Positions 32,308 to 40,378 of a DNA stretch of 64,000 nt are shown one piece after another. Numbering within the stretch: position 1 is the stretch's first letter; each line of letters begins with the position of its first letter. The notes under the pieces were generated by a model. It did not search any database. It was given only the letters and a program-made list of their open reading frames with translations, and was not told the DNA's origin. Location of the stretch: the IMG/VR virus record IMGVR_UViG_3300043313_001220, positions 30,375-94,374 of that record; one strand, given 5' to 3'. The position numbers and the translations under genes are program-made. The stretch is from a virus.

Positions 32308-32676
32308 ATGCAAGACCCGACCTGCGCCTTCTGCCGGATCATCGCCGGGACCAGCTCGGCCGAGATCATCGCTGAGTGGCCGGACACGATCGCTATCGTC
32401 CCCCTGGACCCGGTCACCCCGGGGCATCTCCTGGTCATCCCGAACGCCCACGTCGAGGACTTCATCCACGACCCGTTGGTTACAGCCACGACTGTTGCCC
32501 GCGCCGCCGAGTTGGCCGACAATCTGCGGATCGACCCGGCGAACCTGATTACCAGCGCCGGGCGGCTGGCCACCCAGAGTGTGTTCCACCTCCACTTCCA
32601 CCTCATCCCGCGCAGGCGCAACGACAAGATCCAGCTGCCGTGGCACTCCGGCAAACACGGGGAGGCAGCGGCATGA
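32308..32676 (+). CDS. HIT-family nucleotide hydrolase/transferase
   Basis: A 122-residue histidine triad protein: CAFCRIIAGTSSAEIIAEW at the start, VPLDPVTPGHLLVIPNAHVE in the middle and the active-site triad FHLHFHLIPRR near residue 97. HIT enzymes cleave nucleoside phosphoramidates or dinucleotides. In this phage it may act on unusual nucleotides of the predicted 2-aminoadenine pathway or on nucleotide signals, but that is inference. Confidence 0.88.
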   Translation: MQDPTCAFCRIIAGTSSAEIIAEWPDTIAIVPLDPVTPGHLLVIPNAHVEDFIHDPLVTATTVARAAELADNLRIDPANLITSAGRLATQSVFHLHFHLIPRRRNDKIQLPWHSGKHGEAAA

Positions 32677-32972
32677 GCCGGGTGTTCTACCACGAGCGCA
32701 CCAATGCGCGTCACTGCGGCCAACCGGCGCGGTTGCACATCATCCGGGAGGACCACCCGGCCAAGGTCGGTGGGATCGGCCACTGCAACCTGCCGCTGCG
32801 GGACGGCGTTCTGCTCGCCGACATGCCGCTCTACCCACCCGCCGGGCTCGCCTGGTGTCCGATCTGCATCGGCAGGTTGGCCGGCGTGCTGGATATGCTG
32901 GGCAGCTTGGCCCGGTTGTTGGCCGGAGTCGAGGCCAACCGTGCTGCTGATGAACTGGAGGAGAGCCCGTGA
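32673..32972 (+). CDS. Hypothetical protein with Cys/His pairs
   Basis: A 99-residue protein beginning MSRVFYHERTNARHCGQPAR, with WCPICIGRLAGVLDML near residue 70. H-x-C and C-x2-C could form one zinc site. ATGA-coupled to the HIT gene. Confidence 0.6.
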   Translation: MSRVFYHERTNARHCGQPARLHIIREDHPAKVGGIGHCNLPLRDGVLLADMPLYPPAGLAWCPICIGRLAGVLDMLGSLARLLAGVEANRAADELEESP

Positions 32973-33169
32973 CCCCCGACGACAAGGATTGGGATACTGC
33001 TGTTGACTGGCTCCTGAACAGCGGGCTCGTCGACCAGGATGCTCTGGACGCCTTCTGGATGCTGTCGCAGGGCTTCTGCACCGAAGGCGAAGCCGACCGG
33101 GGGGCCATGGACGATGGGACCCCGATGCGCGTGGCCCGAGCAGCACACAACCCGGGGGGCAGGCGATGA
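32969..33169 (+). CDS. Small acidic protein
   Basis: A 66-residue protein beginning VTPDDKDWDTAVDWLLNSGL; GTGA-coupled. No recognised family. Confidence 0.55.
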   Translation: MTPDDKDWDTAVDWLLNSGLVDQDALDAFWMLSQGFCTEGEADRGAMDDGTPMRVARAAHNPGGRR

Positions 33170-33213
33170 CCCCCGGCATGCTCGTCGCCGGTCTAACAGC
33201 AAGGAGGCGCTGA
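33166..33213 (+). CDS. 15-codon coupling ORF
   Basis: MTPGMLVAGLTARRR, overlapping the previous stop and carrying AAGGAGG, the ribosome site for the next gene. Probably a translational coupler rather than a functional protein. Confidence 0.25.
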   Translation: MTPGMLVAGLTARRR

Positions 33214-33214
33214 C

Positions 33215-33382
33215 ATGTTGCCACGCTACGCCGCTATCTGGCGGGCCGCCTACGAAGAGATCCCCCCGGGTGACGAGGAGATGCGGCCCAGCCTCGCCCA
33301 CGCGATCGCATCGGCGGTTGAGGCCGGTCTGAGCTGGACCAGTCCTGATGCTGGCCCCCCGGCCGAACCGGAGGAATCGTGA
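33215..33382 (+). CDS. Small hypothetical protein (55 aa)
   Basis: MLPRYAAIWRAAYEEIPPGD at the start, then a helical AHAIASAVEAGLSW segment and an acidic tail. Preceded by AAGGAGG. Unknown function. Confidence 0.55.
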   Translation: MLPRYAAIWRAAYEEIPPGDEEMRPSLAHAIASAVEAGLSWTSPDAGPPAEPEES

Positions 33383-33822
33383 AGACCATCCATATTGCCA
33401 TTGGCAACAGCGACGACGAGCTGACCCAGGCCGAATGGTCCGCGTTCACCAAGGCTGTTGACACCGAGGTCCGAGCGGCCTGCGCCTATGCCGGCACAAA
33501 GGTCCACGGCTGCTGGCATTCACTGCCGAACGCCCCTTGGCAGAACGCCTGCTGGTCGATCGGGGTCACCGACGACATGGCACACGTCTTGACGCCCCTG
33601 CGGTTGGCGCTGGGGACACTGTGCTATCAATATCGCCAGGACTCGATCGCCTGGACCCTCGGCGACACCGAGTTCATCGCCCCCACCGACCCGGTTGACC
33701 ACGCCGTGCCCGCCGAACCGCCCCAGGTCGGCGACGACTACCTGCCTGACGCGGATGCCGACCATCTGAGCTGGGGGGTCGCCGCCCACGAGTGGGACGA
33801 CCGGATCGAGCGTGAGCTGTGA
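33379..33822 (+). CDS. Hypothetical protein
   Basis: A 147-residue acidic protein with GTG start overlapping the previous stop. DELTQAEWSAFTKAVDTEVR is a likely helix; VHGCWHSLPNAPWQNACWSI is Trp/Cys-rich. No family recognised. Confidence 0.6.
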   Translation: MKTIHIAIGNSDDELTQAEWSAFTKAVDTEVRAACAYAGTKVHGCWHSLPNAPWQNACWSIGVTDDMAHVLTPLRLALGTLCYQYRQDSIAWTLGDTEFIAPTDPVDHAVPAEPPQVGDDYLPDADADHLSWGVAAHEWDDRIEREL

Positions 33823-34082
33823 GCGTAGAACACACCGAAACACCCCCTGAGGCACCCTGCGAGGATCTCGAACGTGGCGCGCTCCGGTTCTGGTTCTACG
33901 AGGGTGTCGTGCTGGAGGCCGCCGATCACAGCCTCGTGAGCACGAGCGATCTGCTGGAGTTCGCCCAGTACGCGCAGAAGCACTATCCGGGTAGCAAGGT
34001 GCAGGTGCACGCCTATGGTCTGCGCGTGACCAAGACGGCCGGTACCGTGGGGCCGCGCCTGGAATGGAGGGACTGGGACTGA
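33819..34082 (+). CDS. Small hypothetical protein
   Basis: An 87-residue protein with GTG start; LEAADHSLVSTSDLLEFAQY and KVQVHAYGLRVTK suggest a compact alpha/beta fold. Unknown. Confidence 0.55.
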   Translation: MSVEHTETPPEAPCEDLERGALRFWFYEGVVLEAADHSLVSTSDLLEFAQYAQKHYPGSKVQVHAYGLRVTKTAGTVGPRLEWRDWD

Positions 34083-34276
34083 TGGGCCGACCCGCGCGGA
34101 TCAGTATCGGGATCAAGATCGGCCACCGGATGTACGAGGATGTGCTTACCGTGTCGGTCGGGTTTGACGGCGTGGCGACCAACGAGAACATCGCGGATGG
34201 TCTGGAGATGCTCGCCAAGGCAATCCGCGAGCAGATGGCGACAATGAAAGCGCCGAGAGAGGGGGCTGCCCCATGA
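34082..34276 (+). CDS. Small hypothetical protein
   Basis: A 64-residue protein starting MGRPARISIGIKIGHRMYED; TGATG-coupled. C-terminal helix EMLAKAIREQMATMK. Unknown. Confidence 0.55.
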   Translation: MGRPARISIGIKIGHRMYEDVLTVSVGFDGVATNENIADGLEMLAKAIREQMATMKAPREGAAP

Positions 34277-35172
34277 AGGTCAACCTCGTCAGTCGCGATA
34301 ACGGGGTCGGCCTGACCCACGACATGGGGCTGCTGGAGAGCATCTTGCAACCTGCCGGCCATCAGACCCTGCGGGTCGACTGGCGTGCCCCGACCATGCC
34401 GAAATGCGACGTCGCGATCTTCCTCGAACTGTTCAACCCGAACCTCGCCCGCTACACCCGCGGCATGGTCGGGATCTTCAACCTTGAGTGGTTCCTGCCA
34501 CGCTGGAGGCCCTACCTGCCCCGGTTCAAACAATTGTGGGCCAAGAGCCGCGAGGCTGAAGGCGTCTACAACCGCCTCGGGCTGCGCAACCACCGGTACA
34601 CCGGGTTCCTGACCCGCGACCTGTACGACCCGGCCGTGACACGCGAGGCCCGGGTCTTCCATCTGGCCGGGCATTCCAGGCTGAAGAACACCGAGGCGGT
34701 GATCAAGACCTGGAAGGACCACCCGTGGCTGCCGCCGCTTACCATCGTGGCCAACAACGAGTATGACACCCCCGAAGGTGTCACCCTGCTCGGCCGGCAG
34801 ACCGACGAGCAGATCAAACACCTGATGAACAGCCACCAGATCCACCTGTGCCCCAGCCGCACCGAAGGGTGGGGCCACTACATCACCGAAGGGCTGTCGA
34901 CCGGCGCGGTGGTGCTGACCACCGACGCCTCGCCGATGAACGAACACGTCCACTCCAGCGGGCTGGCGCTGATCCCGCCCGCCAGTTCGGTGCCCCGGGG
35001 GCGGGTGGCCGAACACACCGTCAGCTCGAAAGCCATCGCGGCAGCGGTAGAGTGGGCGGCCGGTCTGTCCAACTACGAACGGGAGCAGATCGACCAGCAG
35101 GCCCGCACCCACACGGCCGCACGTAACGCGGCCTTCACCGAGACCGCACTCAGCTTACTCAGGAGGATCTGA
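34273..35172 (+). CDS. GT4-like glycosyltransferase
   Basis: A 299-residue GT-B-type glycosyltransferase. MKVNLVSRDNGVGLTHDM opens a Rossmann domain; LCPSRTEGWGHYITEGLSTG followed by AVVLTTDASPMNE near residue 195 is the sugar-nucleotide-binding E-x7-E region of GT4 enzymes. The acceptor is unknown; in actinophages such enzymes glycosylate virion proteins or DNA. It is the first of a group with a methyltransferase (35176) and two GT-A-like proteins (36044, 36928). Confidence 0.78.
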   Translation: MKVNLVSRDNGVGLTHDMGLLESILQPAGHQTLRVDWRAPTMPKCDVAIFLELFNPNLARYTRGMVGIFNLEWFLPRWRPYLPRFKQLWAKSREAEGVYNRLGLRNHRYTGFLTRDLYDPAVTREARVFHLAGHSRLKNTEAVIKTWKDHPWLPPLTIVANNEYDTPEGVTLLGRQTDEQIKHLMNSHQIHLCPSRTEGWGHYITEGLSTGAVVLTTDASPMNEHVHSSGLALIPPASSVPRGRVAEHTVSSKAIAAAVEWAAGLSNYEREQIDQQARTHTAARNAAFTETALSLLRRI

Positions 35173-35175
35173 ACC

Positions 35176-35781
35176 ATGCACATGCACGAGATCATCGACC
35201 AGCAGCTCGCGGCGTTCCGTGCCTTGACCGGTCGGACCGCATTGAACATCGTCGAGACCGGATCGATCAGGTTCAACACTCCGGAGCACGAGCAGGGCGA
35301 CGGCTGGTCAACCCTGCAGTTTGCCCGCGACGTGCAGGCCAACGGAGGCAACCTGATCAGCATCGACCTGGACACCTCGGTGGCGCGCGAGGTGCTCACC
35401 CAGCGTGGGATCGAGGTGGAGGACAACTCCGACCTGTGCGGCATCCACCTGGTCGAAGGCCACTCGATCGAGGTGCTCGCCCATATGGCGCTGATGGAGA
35501 ATGGCTACCAGCTCCAGCGGCCGATCGATGTGCTGCTGCTGGACAGCGACAACGATGCTGACCTGATCCTGCACGAATGGCTGGTCGCCAAGCAGCTGCT
35601 GTCTGGCGATGCGCTGCTGATGGTGGATGACGTCGACCTCAGCTCCCCGAACGTGGTCAAGGGCCACAAGATCGCCCCGTGGCTCGACCAGTACGACGAG
35701 ATCGAGTACCGGGTGGTCCCCAGGACCGGCGGCGGGGTCCGGACCGGTGTCTTGACCGCCCACATCACCAGGGTCTGGTAA
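35176..35781 (+). CDS. Class I SAM-dependent methyltransferase-like protein
   Basis: A 201-residue protein preceded by AGGAGGA. NIVETGSIRFNTPEHEQGDG and NLISIDLDTSVAREVL resemble the SAM-binding strands of the methyltransf_24 type, followed by DVLLLDSDNDADLILHEWLV. The first glycine motif is degenerate (ETGSIR), so activity is not certain. It lies between glycosyltransferase genes, which suggests sugar O-methylation. Confidence 0.65.
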   Translation: MHMHEIIDQQLAAFRALTGRTALNIVETGSIRFNTPEHEQGDGWSTLQFARDVQANGGNLISIDLDTSVAREVLTQRGIEVEDNSDLCGIHLVEGHSIEVLAHMALMENGYQLQRPIDVLLLDSDNDADLILHEWLVAKQLLSGDALLMVDDVDLSSPNVVKGHKIAPWLDQYDEIEYRVVPRTGGGVRTGVLTAHITRVW

Positions 35782-36044
35782 TGGGCCACGGTGCAATGAT
35801 GGGCCACCCCCACAGCCTGCCCGACTGGGTCATCGACCTCGTGGCCGGACTCGCCAAGTACGACACCGAGCACCCGAAGTTGTACGCCCAATATGTGGGC
35901 AGCAGCGAGTGGCAGCAGGCCGACTGCCCGTGCGGGCTGTTGGAGTTGGTGCCGCACGAGGTGCGCATCTACACTGCCGGCTGGGCCGCCGCCAAGAGCC
36001 GACAGGCACTCGACGCCCCCCAGCCAGACGAAGGGACCCCCTGA
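35781..36044 (+). CDS. Small hypothetical protein
   Basis: An 87-residue protein, MGHGAMMGHPHSLPDWVIDL at the start and CPCGLLELVPHEVRIY in the middle. TAATG-coupled. Unknown. Confidence 0.55.
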   Translation: MGHGAMMGHPHSLPDWVIDLVAGLAKYDTEHPKLYAQYVGSSEWQQADCPCGLLELVPHEVRIYTAGWAAAKSRQALDAPQPDEGTP

Positions 36045-36931
36045 TGCAGCTGGTCATCGTCCCCGCCTGGCGCAGACCCGAGTTCCTGTGGGCATGCCTC
36101 CAACGATTGCAGGCCGCCGACCGGCCGGACCTGCGGTACCTGATCTCCCAGGACCGCGGCCACACCTACGAGGTCGCCCGGATCGCCATTCAGTTCCGGA
36201 AACGGCTCGGCGCAGGCCGGGTCCAGATCGCCAGCCGCCGGCACAGCTACCACGGCAACAGCTTCAACGTGCTCGAATCCTACCGGGAGGCGGTCTCCGG
36301 GCGCGGTGCCGAGCCGGAGCTCGTCCACCTGGTCGAAGAGGACATCCTGGTCGGGGTCGACTACTTCGACTACCACGACCGGGCACACGCCCTGCACCCC
36401 GGCACGTTCGCAGTCAGCGCCTGCCGCAACCACCAATACCCGGTCGACGTCAACCCGCCAGCCGACCCGACCACGATCTACCGGCACCACAGCTATCAAT
36501 CCCTGGGGGTCAGCTTCAGACCGGAGGTGGTCCGACAATTCGCGGCCCACGCCGCCCGGCCTTACTACCGCTCGCCCGGCGCATACTGCAAGAGCGCCTT
36601 CCCCGACAGCGAGATCCCCGCTGGCCACTGCGAGCAGGACGGGCTGATCAACCGGGTCCGGGAAGCCGGCAACTGGACCACCGTCTACCCGACCGTCCCC
36701 CGGGCCTACCATGCCGGGTTCTATGGCTACAACCGGCGCGGCGGGTGGCTCAACCGGGAGGACAAGACGAGCGCGCGGCCCGAGCAGCGTGGCGCGCAGC
36801 TTCTCTCGATGGCCGGCGATGTGTTGAACAGCCGTGCGCGGCATTACAAGGATCTGACCACGACCCCCCTTGATGAGAATAGACCGGCGTTGACCCATTT
36901 GGTCGTCTGGCCGGAGTTGGGAGATCTGTGA
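36044..36931 (+). CDS. GT-A-type glycosyltransferase-like protein
   Basis: A 295-residue protein. MQLVIVPAWRRPEFLWACLQ is a typical GT2 opening, ELVHLVEEDILVGVDYFDYH near residue 98 replaces the usual DXD with an EED metal-binding triad, and GHCEQDGLINRVREAG near residue 195 resembles the ED catalytic region. The acceptor is unknown. Coupled to neighbours by TGATG and GTGA overlaps. Confidence 0.65.
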   Translation: MQLVIVPAWRRPEFLWACLQRLQAADRPDLRYLISQDRGHTYEVARIAIQFRKRLGAGRVQIASRRHSYHGNSFNVLESYREAVSGRGAEPELVHLVEEDILVGVDYFDYHDRAHALHPGTFAVSACRNHQYPVDVNPPADPTTIYRHHSYQSLGVSFRPEVVRQFAAHAARPYYRSPGAYCKSAFPDSEIPAGHCEQDGLINRVREAGNWTTVYPTVPRAYHAGFYGYNRRGGWLNREDKTSARPEQRGAQLLSMAGDVLNSRARHYKDLTTTPLDENRPALTHLVVWPELGDL

Positions 36932-37854
36932 ACACCCCCCCTGGAGTCGACCCGCATTGCCGGGTCACGATGCTGATCCCGAGCCGGGACCGGCCACGGC
37001 AGGCGATCGAAGCCGCCATCTCGGCGATCGAGAACGCCGTGCTGCCCAACACGAACGTCCAGATCATTGCGGATGGCCACGACTGGGGCAGCCCGGTCGG
37101 GTTGCAGTACAGCGACGCCTGGGGCATGATGCGCCGCCAGCTGCCCGGGTACGCCCACCGGATTCAAGCAACCTATCAGGCCCCACATCTGGGGCTGGTC
37201 GCCACCCTGAACCGACAGGTCACCGTCACCGTGGGGGTCGATGGGTTGGCGAACGAGCACTGCTGCAACCAGGTCAACTGCGGGCGGGTCACCCACGTCG
37301 GGTTCATGGGCGACGACCACCGGATCCGCACCCCCGGGTGGGACCACACGCTGGCCGCAGCGGCGGGCCCATGGGGGATCGCCTACGGTGACGACGGCAT
37401 CCAGGGGGCGGAGCTGCCAACCGCGGTGGTGATGTCCGCCGATATCATCCGCGTGTTGGGGAAGATGGGGCCGCCGACCCTGTACCACATGTATGTCGAC
37501 AATTACTGGCGGACCCTGGGCGAGAGCATCAACGGTCTGACCTACGTGCCGGGTGTCAGCATCCCGCACCTGCACCCGTCCGTCGGTCTGGCCGAGCTGG
37601 ACGAGTCGTATATGCGGACCAACGCGCCGGAGCAGTACGAACGCGACAGCGCCGCCTGGGAGCTGTATCAACGGGTCCAGCTGCTCGACGACATCGAGCT
37701 GATCCTGCACCACAAGGGACGCGCTGCGCGGGAGCTGGAGATGTTGAAGGCGGCGGTGATGCACGGCCTGGTGTCTGAGAGGATCGCCATCCCCCCGGAG
37801 CTGGTGGCATTGTACCCGGAGGCCATCGCGAAGCTTGGCGAGGAGCAGTCGTGA
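36928..37854 (+). CDS. GT2-like glycosyltransferase
   Basis: A 308-residue protein. VTMLIPSRDRPRQAIEAAIS is the nucleotide-binding N-terminus, THVGFMGDDHRIRTPGWDHT near residue 125 provides the acidic DD motif, and HMYVDNYWRTLGESINGLTY near residue 190 the second conserved region. Probably acts with the preceding glycosyltransferases. GTG start. Confidence 0.7.
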   Translation: MNTPPGVDPHCRVTMLIPSRDRPRQAIEAAISAIENAVLPNTNVQIIADGHDWGSPVGLQYSDAWGMMRRQLPGYAHRIQATYQAPHLGLVATLNRQVTVTVGVDGLANEHCCNQVNCGRVTHVGFMGDDHRIRTPGWDHTLAAAAGPWGIAYGDDGIQGAELPTAVVMSADIIRVLGKMGPPTLYHMYVDNYWRTLGESINGLTYVPGVSIPHLHPSVGLAELDESYMRTNAPEQYERDSAAWELYQRVQLLDDIELILHHKGRAARELEMLKAAVMHGLVSERIAIPPELVALYPEAIAKLGEEQS

Positions 37855-38390
37855 CCACGCCGGAGGAGCTGCCGACCGTCCACATCGTCCTGGGGCCACA
37901 CGACAGCACCCAGGCGTGCCCGGTGGATGCTGGTTGTGACGGACACACAGTCATCCCGCTGGGGTTGAGCACAGCCAGCGGGCCTCCCGAGGTCAAGTGC
38001 CTGCGGGTCTCGTGGCTGGAGGGCTACGACACCCCCCTGGTCGAGATGTGGGCCGAACGGGACCGCGACAGCTGTGACGGCCCGGCCAGCTACGCGTATT
38101 GGCGGGTCAGCCAGCCGTGGGTCACCGACCACGGGGAGTGGCTGCGGCTGCTGGGGACCGCCAAGGTGACCACGTTCGAGCCAGTCAAGCCGGCAGAGCC
38201 GAAGATGCGCGGGCCAGAACGGGCCGACCTTGGGTTCCTGGCGGACGGCGAGCGGCCTCCGCCCGCCCGTGGTCCGGACATCGTCGCCCGCGCCAAGCGG
38301 CAGCACGACCGTGAGTGCAGCTGCGACCCGCGATACCTCATGTCGTGCCCCCGTATGGCCCAGGCCATCCTCGATGCGGGGGTATCGTGA
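37851..38390 (+). CDS. Hypothetical protein
   Basis: A 179-residue protein starting VTTPEELPTVHIVLGPHDST, with several cysteines and a C-terminal CSCDPRYLMSCPRM cluster. GTGA-coupled to the glycosyltransferase gene. No family recognised. Confidence 0.55.
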   Translation: MTTPEELPTVHIVLGPHDSTQACPVDAGCDGHTVIPLGLSTASGPPEVKCLRVSWLEGYDTPLVEMWAERDRDSCDGPASYAYWRVSQPWVTDHGEWLRLLGTAKVTTFEPVKPAEPKMRGPERADLGFLADGERPPPARGPDIVARAKRQHDRECSCDPRYLMSCPRMAQAILDAGVS

Positions 38391-38902
38391 GTCTCCGCCT
38401 GCTGGTCACCGGCTCCCGCAAGTGGGTGCACACTGCATCGGTCAACGAGGTGTTGAGCTTCTACACCCGGCTGGCGTTCGAGTATGGCGAGCGCCTCGAA
38501 GTGGTCCACGGGGCCGCCCGGGATGGCGGAGACGCGCTCGCGGCTGGCTGGGTCGCGCGCTGGTCGAAACGCGGGTGGCCGGTGAGCCAGGACCCCCACC
38601 CGGCAAACTGGGCCGCCCCCTGCGACCCGAGATGCCACCACGGGCCGCGCGGTGTCCACAAGGACGGCCGGACGTTCTGCCAGTATGCCGGCCATCGGCG
38701 CAACAGCGCGATGGTCGCGTCGGGCGTCCAGGCATGCGTGGCGTTCTGGCGTGGCGGCTCGCCTGGCACCCGGGATTGCTTCGAGAAGGCCGAGGAGGCG
38801 GGGGTCACCCCGCTGGTGTTGAAGTGGGACGACCGGGAGCTGGTCAAAAATGAGTGGCTGATCCAGCACACCCCGGGCTTCAAGACGGCGCTGTTCTGGT
38901 GA
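38387..38902 (+). CDS. SLOG-domain protein (YspA/DUF2493 type)
   Basis: A 171-residue protein. LRLLVTGSRKWVHTASVNEV at the N-terminus and LEVVHGAARDGGDALAAGWV near residue 37 are the nucleotide-binding motifs of the YspA-type SLOG family; NSAMVASGVQACVAFWRGGS follows the usual pattern. Inserted between them is a small His/Cys segment (CDPRCHHGPRG). SLOG proteins bind nucleotides or their derivatives, in metabolism or in signalling. GTGA-coupled. Confidence 0.75.
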   Translation: MSLRLLVTGSRKWVHTASVNEVLSFYTRLAFEYGERLEVVHGAARDGGDALAAGWVARWSKRGWPVSQDPHPANWAAPCDPRCHHGPRGVHKDGRTFCQYAGHRRNSAMVASGVQACVAFWRGGSPGTRDCFEKAEEAGVTPLVLKWDDRELVKNEWLIQHTPGFKTALFW

Positions 38903-38915
38903 CCGGGAGAGTCTG

Positions 38916-39086
38916 ATGCCGATAGTCAAGGTCACGTCGGGTATAGCGACGGTCGAGCTGGACGCGAGTGAGATCAGCATCAAAGAGCTGTGCGCGCAGG
39001 CGCTCGACACGCTGGAGAAGGCGCACCGGATCGAGCGCGAGGTCCACCGGGTCCCTCCCGCTGGGTTCGGGATGATCCAGCCGTGA
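38916..39086 (+). CDS. Small hypothetical protein (56 aa)
   Basis: MPIVKVTSGIATVELDASEI followed by a helix (KELCAQALDTLEKAHRI). GGGAGAG precedes the ATG. Unknown. Confidence 0.55.
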   Translation: MPIVKVTSGIATVELDASEISIKELCAQALDTLEKAHRIEREVHRVPPAGFGMIQP

Positions 39087-39346
39087 GCGGCCTCCCGACG
39101 GCACGGCGGTGGAAGCGGTCAGATGTGACCACCGAGTTGCTGTGCTACGCGATCCACCGACACGAGATGGGGGCACTCGATATCTTGCACGCGGCCCTCG
39201 GCATACCGGCCAAGGTGCTGGTGGCGGCGGTGCACCGGGACGCCACCCGGGGGTTCGTTGACTGGGGCGTGTCGCCGTGGCGGCCATTCTTGGCTGCCCG
39301 GGGTTTGAACTGGATAAGAGCCGGACTATTCGAACGGAGCAAGTAG
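39083..39346 (+). CDS. Small hypothetical protein
   Basis: An 87-residue protein with GTG start; DVTTELLCYAIHRHEMGALD suggests a winged-helix-like small fold but this is weak. Unknown. Confidence 0.5.
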   Translation: MSGLPTARRWKRSDVTTELLCYAIHRHEMGALDILHAALGIPAKVLVAAVHRDATRGFVDWGVSPWRPFLAARGLNWIRAGLFERSK

Positions 39347-39592
39347 ATGCAACCAGAACTACCGATCTCGCCCGACTCCAAGCCTGACGGGAGTTGCTGC
39401 TTGCCACCTGCCAAGCCAGAGGAGCGCCAGCACCGGGTTGATATCAGCAGCGATTATCCCGGTCCGGCTACGATGTCCGGTACCCAGACAGTGATCGGTG
39501 GGGACGAGTTTGTGGCCGCCGCCCTGCGTGCGTTCGCGAACAAGATCGACCCGCCGCCACCTCCGGTGGCCAAGCCACCCCTGCACCGCTGA
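39347..39592 (+). CDS. Small hypothetical protein
   Basis: An 81-residue protein starting MQPELPISPDSKPDGSCCLP; ends PPPPPVAKPPLHR. Last gene before a strong terminator. Confidence 0.55.
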   Translation: MQPELPISPDSKPDGSCCLPPAKPEERQHRVDISSDYPGPATMSGTQTVIGGDEFVAAALRAFANKIDPPPPPVAKPPLHR

Positions 39593-39601
39593 AACACCAC
39601 A

Positions 39602-39633
39602 GACGCCCCCCGCCCCACGTGGTGGGGGGCGTC
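39602..39633 (+). terminator. Terminator at the end of the long rightward operon
   Basis: GACGCCCCCC pairs with GGGGGGCGTC around a 12-nt loop, ten nucleotides after the last stop codon. It separates the accessory operon from the terminase genes. Confidence 0.7.
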
Positions 39634-39685
39634 CCCATATCTGTCGTCGCACCGCGATGACTGGCTGTGCCACGGTGTGAGGTGC

Positions 39686-39702
39686 TACGATCGCGGCAAA
39701 GT
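39686..39702 (+). promoter_or_regulatory. Late-type promoter element before the small terminase
   Basis: TACGATCGCGGCAAAGT closely matches TACAATCGCGGCAAGGT at 60744-60760 before the capsid gene. TACGAT would be the -10 box; no good -35 is visible at the usual distance. Another TACAATCG occurs before the gene at 45269. Confidence 0.45.
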
Positions 39703-39715
39703 AGAGGAGGTTGCC

Positions 39716-40378
39716 GTGGGCCCCCCCACCGCCGAGGAGCTGTACGAACGTCGGATGCAGGTCTACCAGCTGCGCCGCAGCGGCAGCGGCGTCACCGCGA
39801 TCGGCCAGAACCTGGGCGTCTCCCAGGCGACTGTCAGCAAGGATATGGCTTGGCTGCGGGCCAACGGTTACGAGCTCGGCGGCACCGATCTGCAGATCTA
39901 CGAGAGCGCCCGCGACCGTGCCCGCACCACCAACACCAGCGACCCCAGCCGGATCGCCGAGCTGCGCCACAAGATCGTCACCATGCGGCTGGAAGGTCAC
40001 GTGCCGCGCGATATCGCCCGCACGCTCGGGGTGGCCCTGCAGACCGTCCAGAACCACCTGGCGGCGGTGTTCAACGGGCTGACCACCCCGAAAGCCGAGG
40101 AAGCCCGCCAGCTCGAACTGGACCGTTACGACCGGCTGCTGACCAAGCTCGAACCGGGGGTTGAGGTAGGGGACGTCAAATCGATCCTGGCGGCGGCGAA
40201 GATCGGCGCGCAGCGGACCCAGATCCAGGGGCTCGACAAGCCGATGAGGATCGAGATCACCAACGTGACCGTCGACGCGATCGATGCCGAGATCGCCCGT
40301 CTGACCGAGCAGATGAATCAGGCTTCGGGTCGGGACCACGTCGACATCGAGGGCGAGGTTGTCGACAGTGGATCTTGA
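39716..40378 (+). CDS. Terminase small subunit
   Basis: A 220-residue protein directly upstream of the large subunit. Two helix-turn-helix segments are visible: SGSGVTAIGQNLGVSQATVS and GHVPRDIARTLGVALQTVQN, the arrangement expected of a pac/cos-recognising small terminase. The C-terminal third is helical and would mediate oligomerisation and large-subunit contact. GTG at 39716 follows AGAGGAGG; a longer frame from 39677 is less likely. Confidence 0.75.
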   Translation: MGPPTAEELYERRMQVYQLRRSGSGVTAIGQNLGVSQATVSKDMAWLRANGYELGGTDLQIYESARDRARTTNTSDPSRIAELRHKIVTMRLEGHVPRDIARTLGVALQTVQNHLAAVFNGLTTPKAEEARQLELDRYDRLLTKLEPGVEVGDVKSILAAAKIGAQRTQIQGLDKPMRIEITNVTVDAIDAEIARLTEQMNQASGRDHVDIEGEVVDSGS

